Source: Prochilodus magdalenae
Taxonomy: Eukaryota; Chordata; Actinopteri; Characiformes; Prochilodontidae
DNA length: 64,000 nucleotides
Assembly (NCBI GenBank): GCA_024036415.1
Contig: JAMWET010001656.1
Location: 389,501 to 453,500 of the forward strand
Reading direction: 5' to 3'
The translations under genes were made by a program, and so were the position numbers. The notes beneath the pieces were generated by a model that was not told the origin of the DNA, made no database searches, and saw only the letters and a program-made list of their open reading frames with translations. Positions 63,761 to 64,000 of this stretch are shown here, in pieces (within the stretch, counting starts at the first letter, position 1; each line of letters begins with the position of its first letter).

Positions 63761-64000
63761 TATTTGTAACTAGTACTTCAAATACAAATCATATTATCAC
63801 TACTTTACTGTATCAGTTGTTCTCAGTACTGGGCTTGGTGTACCACTGCCTGAATGTTTCTGTAGACTGATGTTGTATTTTACCTCCTCTAACACACTTA
63901 GTCAGAGCTTGTGAGTGGTGCAGAGTGGAAATGGAGTGGGGAGCAAAGCAGCATGACTTTGATCGGCGCAAGGAACAGCAGACCTACGTCTCACAACCCA
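63761..64000. other. No gene recognised at window end
   Basis: 63900-64000 is less AT-rich, but no frame, splice site or domain could be assigned. Confidence 0.3.

Overview
This window looks like teleost fish nuclear DNA. It is AT-rich and intron-like, dense in CA/TG, CT, AT and tetranucleotide microsatellites, and carries several Tc1-type DNA transposons and CR1/L2-like LINE remnants of kinds familiar from bony fish. An otophysan or similar fish is plausible, but that is inference. No bacterial-style operon, tRNA or rRNA gene, or CRISPR array is visible.

Host gene (about 5.7-26.2 kb, + strand). Three spaced exon-like pieces at 5681-5763, 16994-17045 and 26075-26212 match, in order, the C-terminal half of a CHCHD6/MIC25-type protein: coiled coil, linker, then the twin CX9C CHCH domain. 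As written, the gene is broken. The last piece has an in-frame TAG and a 2-nt frameshift between the two CX9C motifs. The first exon's only good donor leaves the wrong phase for the second, and the second has no donor. It reads as a decaying chchd6 copy with its large introns kept, unless the lesions are assembly errors.

Transposons. Two Sleeping Beauty-like Tc1 elements (34569-36129 on -, 60431-62038 on +) have both terminal inverted repeats and TA duplications. Their transposases are broken, and one of the breaks is identical in both. Two further Tc1 elements from other families lie at about 27228-28540 and 52282-53514, each missing one end. Much older Tc1 remnants lie at 6690-7670, 25742-25870 and 46030-46600. 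LINE remnants lie at 31056-31640, 41690-43890 (with a tRNA-derived SINE inside), 43985-45895, 52161-52281 and 60222-63250 (split by the second Sleeping Beauty-like element). tRNA-type SINEs, SINE tails, LTR-like segments and MITE-like repeats fill in between.

Unusual structures include an imperfect inverted repeat of about 1.1 kb with a microsatellite core (12175-13298), a perfect 23-bp hairpin at 37372-37423, a 41-bp inverted copy and an exact 29-bp triplication inside one Tc1 element, and a 345-bp compound TG array. I found no new multi-gene system. The most interesting signals are the broken chchd6 copy, the large foldback structure, and the shared transposase lesion.
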